From Mytilus galloprovincialis (lineage: Eukaryota > Mollusca > Bivalvia > Mytilida > Mytilidae): a stretch of DNA of 64,000 bases. The stretch covers positions 70,840,724 through 70,904,723 of the forward strand of contig NC_134846.1 of assembly GCF_965363235.1 (NCBI RefSeq), given 5' to 3'. The position numbers and the translations under genes were made by a program. The first letter of the stretch is position 1, and each line of letters opens with the position of its first letter. The notes beneath the pieces were generated by a model. That model ran no database searches, was not told where the DNA came from, and worked only from the letters and a program-made list of their open reading frames with translations. Of the stretch, positions 59,701 to 64,000 are shown piece after piece.

Positions 59701-61941
59701 AGATGTTCAAAGTAAAACTATATAGGATTCCAACATCCTTGATGGTGTATCTCATTAATAGTTAAATTATTTGGGACAAAGTATCAAAAATTTCAAAAAT
59801 GAAGTTTTCCTTTAGACAATAATTATCCCTACCTACATATGGTGGTTCTATTAAATCACTTAGTTAGAGAAGCCTGTTTAAGTTGTTAATGGTTAACAAT
59901 GGCAAAAATTACACAATTACGTAAATCTTTCTGAAAATATAATAAGAAAAACAAATAGAGGCTCCAAAGCCAAAGTCATATGCATTATCTTGTCCAGGAG
60001 AAAATGTACCTAGGTGTCCAACACTTTTTTTTATACCCAACCACCATAGGTATGTGTTCAACTGTAACAGAATTGTTTTGCTTCCACCCCACTATACTTT
60101 TTGCTCCCTGGAAAAGCCCTTAATTAAATGGGAAAAATTAATGAATGGGACAATAACAGAATCAACTAATCCACCTTTGTTCAAAGATTCTCTGATGGGA
60201 ATTAACTCCTTGTTTTTCAATTAATGCCAACTGCTTGTCATAAGAATTTGATTACTGTAATTTCAGCATTCAAAAAATATAAATTGGCATGGTCTGATTT
60301 TGTATACTGTTGAATAATCAAAAAAAGTTTAAATAAGTCGCCTACAATTTGTTTTCAGAGGCAAAGTGAGATATATTTAATACCTCATTGACCTGTTTCT
60401 GATATAAATTCACCAAATCTTTAACACTACCATTACCACCATACCAATCTTTAACTGAAGGACCAAGTCTACAAATAAAGGGTAATTTCATTCTTATTTC
60501 AATAGCTTCATTATTGTAGCACCATTATTATTGAAATATAACAAATTTTTGACAAAATCAAGCAGTCACTAAGAATCATGTTACAGAAATTATTGCCTTA
60601 AAGAATATTCAGTTACAATTTTCACCAATTTAACTGGCATTTCAAGAAAACTGCTTTGACAAGACCTCAGACATTTTCATCACTATTTAATTTTGAAATA
60701 ACATTAAAGATTGAAAAAACAAAATGACACCTACTCTGTATTTTCTGGTGTCTGAACAGACATTTTTTGCCTCTTTCTAGGCATTGTATTATATAATGGA
60801 GTTCTAGGATCCCGTGTAATTTTCTGTGGTGTATGATAGTCCATGTTATAGAGAGCATATACACTGCCAGCAGTTGATAACTTCTTCTCAGGGGCACATT
60901 CTAACTTGGGATCTATACAGTGACTAGCAGGTTTGACACATTTACCAGGGGGACTTAAACATTGCTGCTGTACCTTCAGATAGCTGAACTTTGTAGCTAG
61001 GGATCTGTTACCATGGCTAACATGCTCACTAGAAAGACAAAGAAGTGTGTTCTAGTTTCCTTATATTTTTCAAATATTCATTTTTTACTGCAGAACGGAT
61101 ACTACTGTGGATTCATTTATTTTTGTGGGTATCAATTTTCGTGGATTGAGGAAAACTTGCATTTTCATTGATATTTGATTTTGTGGTTTTGCCAATCTCT
61201 GCATGCCAAACCTATAGAATATTTGTAATTTGTTGAACATTTGAATTCGTAGTTCAACTGTACCCACGAAAAATTGGTATCCAACAAATTATAATGAATC
61301 CACAGTAAAGTTTCTAACTACAATCATTGAATTTTTTGTCGTGTAAATTTGACATTATCATTAATTGGAAAGAAAATGATTTATACCTGACCTCCGTCCA
61401 GTCAAACTAAGTTTTAACCTCAAACTAATTGCAACAGAAAATGTTTCAGTTGTAATCTATAGCATTAAGCCCTAAATATACACAGAAAAAAAGTCCCATA
61501 AATATCTAACTTGAGAAAAACTCAAAGTCAGCATTTTAATTTCCTATGGAAATTAACATTGAAAGGGGAGATAACTCCACAAAAATGAGTCTTTTTTTTT
61601 TGTCAGTTTTTGGTTAATTTTCCTAAAATTTATGTAAAGTATGATACTTTGATGAGGTTATAAGTTTTTACTTGACTACATTATATAATCTTCTGCTCAT
61701 GAAATGTACAAAACCAAAGTGTAGTATGTATTTTTTTTTTTTATGTGCATTTTTCATTTAAGAAATTGCAGATTTGTGGCTTTGTGACCATTTTGAAAAA
61801 ATAATGTGAAAATTTGGTATTGTTTATATCTGTATATTATATTTGTTCAGCATCTACTTTGTTTAAAGAAACTTAAAACCACAAAAAGAAAAATATATGC
61901 TAAATTGTTTTTATTAAATTTGAGATTCTTTACCTTGACAT
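53735..61941 (-). CDS. Unrecognised 11-exon gene, 526-aa hydrophilic protein
   Basis: I do not recognise this family. Exons (high to low): 61941-61934 (ATG TCA AG only), 61028-60735, 60468-60384, 59369-59304, 58703-58634, 57661-57566, 57045-56923, 56511-56426, 56101-55618, 54506-54418, 53914-53735. All introns are GT..AG, every phase fits, and the sum is 1581 nt (526 aa plus stop TAA). No signal peptide or membrane segment is visible. Notable segments: PSVKDWYGGNGSVKDLV (about 103-119) followed by a short helix-like stretch; EVSDWIDNELFRIQSTLSQE (about 218-237); a basic cluster KKPKSKKKIQNKKKL (about 267-282), possibly an NLS; a Lys/Ser/Tyr-rich 160-residue exon; and a denser C-terminal block (residues about 438-526, with ASTVIVETSTIYPDQ). 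The tiny first exon is inferred from phase and an ATG, and lies beside a repeat, so the true start may be elsewhere. Confidence 0.75.
54254..54438 (-). repeat. 94-bp tandem duplication of an exon-donor junction in the unrecognised gene
   Basis: Two units with period 94 bp share GTTACCAAGTTTGCTTATAC and TTTAACTTCTGTTGATCTG. The true exon end is at 54418; the intronic copy keeps an identical GTATAAG donor. Read-through past the true donor meets a stop at the second codon. Confidence 0.9.
55104..55468. repeat. Two adjoining dispersed repeats in an intron of the unrecognised gene
   Basis: 55104-55215 is a minus-strand copy of the GTCTCATTGGCACTCATACC family; 55255-55468 is a plus-strand copy of the 14765-14955 family. 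Confidence 0.6.
55618..56101 (-). CDS. Largest exon (9th) of the unrecognised gene
   Basis: 484 nt, residues about 277-437. The product is rich in Lys, Ser, Tyr, Gln and Asp (DDEINPDTHKLSHKPPEYR, then YDSDISSDSMKLENSRNKH), with no recognisable fold, and is probably disordered. It is bounded by TTACAG and GTAAGAG in phases 0 and 1, which match its neighbours. Confidence 0.78.
61105..61305. mobile_element. Non-autonomous TIR element in intron 1 of the unrecognised gene
   Basis: CTGTGGATTCATTTATTTTT at the left, AATGAATCCACAG at the right, flanked by TA on both sides. Family of 3889-4100. The internal GTGGGTATCAATTTTCGTGG / CCCACGAAAAATTGGTAT pair makes it almost palindromic near the ends. Confidence 0.8.
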
Positions 61942-61949
61942 GTTGAATA

Positions 61950-62620
61950 AAGGGCTGCGCTTTAGCGCATGATACGCCCATTGCTATTCTAACTTGTCTT
62001 TTATGCTTTAAATGAATTTATATGATCAACCAGAAATATATATACAAATCAAAAGGGATGTTACATTAATATATTCACCAAAGTTTCATATAATCCCCCT
62101 TTTTTAAGTATAAAAATTCATTACCTAAGAAAATGTAAAATCTAAAATTTATAAAAATGGAAAGGGAGCTTACATCAATAGATATAAACAATTCACCAAA
62201 GTTTCATGGACATTGGTGAAAGCCTTTTTGAGTTATTGTCCGAAGTGTTGAAAATCCCCCTTTTTTTTATGAATAAAGCCCCATAAATTCAAAACTTAAA
62301 ATCTGAAATTTATAAAAATTGAAAGGGAGCTTACATCAATAGATATAAACAATTCACCAAAGTTTCATGGACATTGGTGAAAGCCTTTTAGAGTTATTGT
62401 CCGAAGTGTTGAAAATCCCCCTTTTTTTAAGAATAAAGCCCCATAAATCCAAAACTTAAAATCTGAAATTTATAAAAATTGAAAGGGAGCTTACATCAAT
62501 AGATATAAACAATTCACCAAAGTTTCATGGACATTGGTGAAAGCCTTTTTGAGTTATTGTCTGAAGTGTTGAAAATCCCCCTTTTTTTATGAATAAAGCC
62601 CCATAAGGGACCGTTCAATA
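61950..62620. repeat. Tandem array, about 160-bp unit
   Basis: AAAGGGAGCTTACATCAATA recurs at 62161, 62322 and 62482; a diverged unit precedes it. The left edge carries GGGCTGCGCTTTAGCGCATG. Unit contents: TTCATGGACATTGGTGAAAG, TTATTGTCCGAAGTGTTGAA, then a poly-T stretch. The three main units are nearly identical. Confidence 0.85.
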
Positions 62621-62799
62621 TTTATCAGATGGATGGGCCGGTGCAAAATGGGGCGGGGCAAGCACTTTTTTTGTGGAAATATTTGGATGGGCGAGAACTT
62701 TTTTTAAAATATTTAGTGGATGGGCCAGAACATATTTTATAGGAAATTTTTTTATCCATTTTATCGGTATGTAAGAAATTTCTTTTGCGGGCACTCAAA

Positions 62800-64000
62800 A
62801 ACTGGCAGCTTGGTTCATTTCTGTCAACTTTAAGGATTTAATTAAGGATTAAAAAAGCTAAAATTTTCTGTTCGGACTATCTTATAAATTATTGTGACCT
62901 TATGGAATACCAAGTTGTTTAATAGTTTGGTGTATTGCTGTTAAATTTATGGATTTAATTAATAGGTAAGAAAAAAAGCTCAAATTTTCATTTTAGGCTA
63001 AATTCAGATAGTCAACTTTAATTTTTTTTATAACTTTTTCAAATCAACTTGGATTTTCATAAAACTCAAGAGCTATCTCAATTATATATTGATCTTACAC
63101 AAAGTCAGTTTGTTTGGTACTTTGGTGTATTGCTGTCATTTTTATGGATTTTATAAATAGGTAAAAAAATCTAGAATTTTAAGTTTAGGCTGAATCTAGA
63201 TAGTCATCTTTAATGTCTTTTATAACTTTTTTAAATCAACCTGGATTTCCATAAAACTATACAGCCTTTTCATTTATATATTGAACTTACAGAATGCCAC
63301 GTTGATTGGTAGTTTGGTGTATGTCTGTCATTCGTACGGATTTAATAACAAGGTTTAAGAAAAAGCTCAAATTTTCAGTTTATGCTAAATCCAGATAGTC
63401 ATCTTTAATTTTTTTTATAACTTTTTCAAATCAACATGGATTTCCATAAAACTTTACAGCTATTTCATTTATATATTGATCTAAAAGAATGCTAAGTTGT
63501 TTGGTAGATTGGTGTGTTGCTGTCATTCTTATGGATTTAATAAAAAGGTTTGAGAAAAAGCTAAATTTTCTGTTTTAGGTTATTTCAAGATAGTCATCTT
63601 TAAATTTGTTCATAACTTTTTCAAATCAACTTGCATTTTCATAAAACTCTACTGCTAAATCATTTTTATATTGATCTTACTGAATGCCAGGCTGTTTAGT
63701 ACTTTGTTTTTTTGCTGTCATTTTTATGGATTTAGTTAATAGCTTAAAAAAAAGCTGCAATTTTAAGTTTGGACCAAATTTGGATGGTGACTGGTCACCT
63801 TTAAAAATTTTTTTAACTTTTTCAAATCAACTTAGATTTTCATATAACTGTACAGCTTTCTCATTTATATATCAATCTTACAGAATGCTAGGTTTTTTGA
63901 TAGTTTGGTGTTTAGTTGTCAGATTTAGGGAATTAATTAATAGGCGAAAAAGGCTGCATCAAATTCAAAAACATGCCTGCCTATATTTGCTTAAAAGGAC
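62800..64000. repeat. Tandem array, about 195-bp unit, running off the window
   Basis: The GGTGTATTGCTGTCA-like word recurs at 62929, 63124, 63316, 63511, about 63706 and 63907 (spacing 192-201 bp). Each unit also has an AACTTTTTCAAATCAACTTG-like and an ATTTATATATTGATCTTACA-like word. Units are diverged by tens of percent, so the array is old. Confidence 0.85.

Overview
The window looks like nuclear DNA of a marine bivalve, most likely a mussel of the genus Mytilus. It is strongly AT-rich. Its genes are split into small exons with GT..AG introns, and it is dense in dispersed repeats that I recall as typical of mussel genomes. One of these is a retroelement 3' end finishing in CCCTCTTTT. The species call rests on memory of these repeats, not on a search.

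Three protein genes can be supported. (1) UBE2O, minus strand, 45142 down to 20647: 18 coding exons with consistent phases give a complete 1311-residue E2/E3 hybrid ubiquitin-conjugating enzyme (human UBE2O has 1292), with the UBC core near the C-terminus and the active-site cysteine at about residue 1074. (2) SMDT1/EMRE, plus strand, 47899..48168: one uninterrupted coding exon for an 89-residue subunit of the mitochondrial calcium uniporter, lying head-to-head with UBE2O about 2.8 kb away. (3) An unrecognised gene, minus strand, 61941 down to 53735: 11 phase-consistent exons give a 526-residue, mostly hydrophilic protein. It converges on SMDT1.

Layout. 1..17.7 kb has no supportable gene; it holds at least seven diverged copies of a locally amplified segment, plus MITE-like palindromes and retroelement fragments. 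17.8..19.6 kb is a composite tandemly repeated DNA element. 20.6..45.1 kb is UBE2O, whose introns carry two Helitrons with recognisable ends, several inverted-repeat elements and several minisatellites. 45.1..47.9 kb is the UBE2O/SMDT1 spacer with a duplicated 140-bp block and a retroelement tail. 48.2..53.7 kb is intergenic repeat-rich DNA. 53.7..61.9 kb is the unidentified gene. 62.0..64.0 kb is two tandem arrays of about 160 bp and 195 bp.

The three genes have no obvious common pathway. UBE2O acts in cytosolic and nuclear protein quality control, SMDT1 in mitochondrial calcium uptake, and the third is unknown. The most unusual pattern is repeated tandem duplication across exon-intron borders: an 8-copy 65-bp array and a 3-copy 33-bp array each copy an exon end with its 5' splice site, and two further borders are duplicated once. 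No new enzymatic, defence or mobile system of clear novelty was found.
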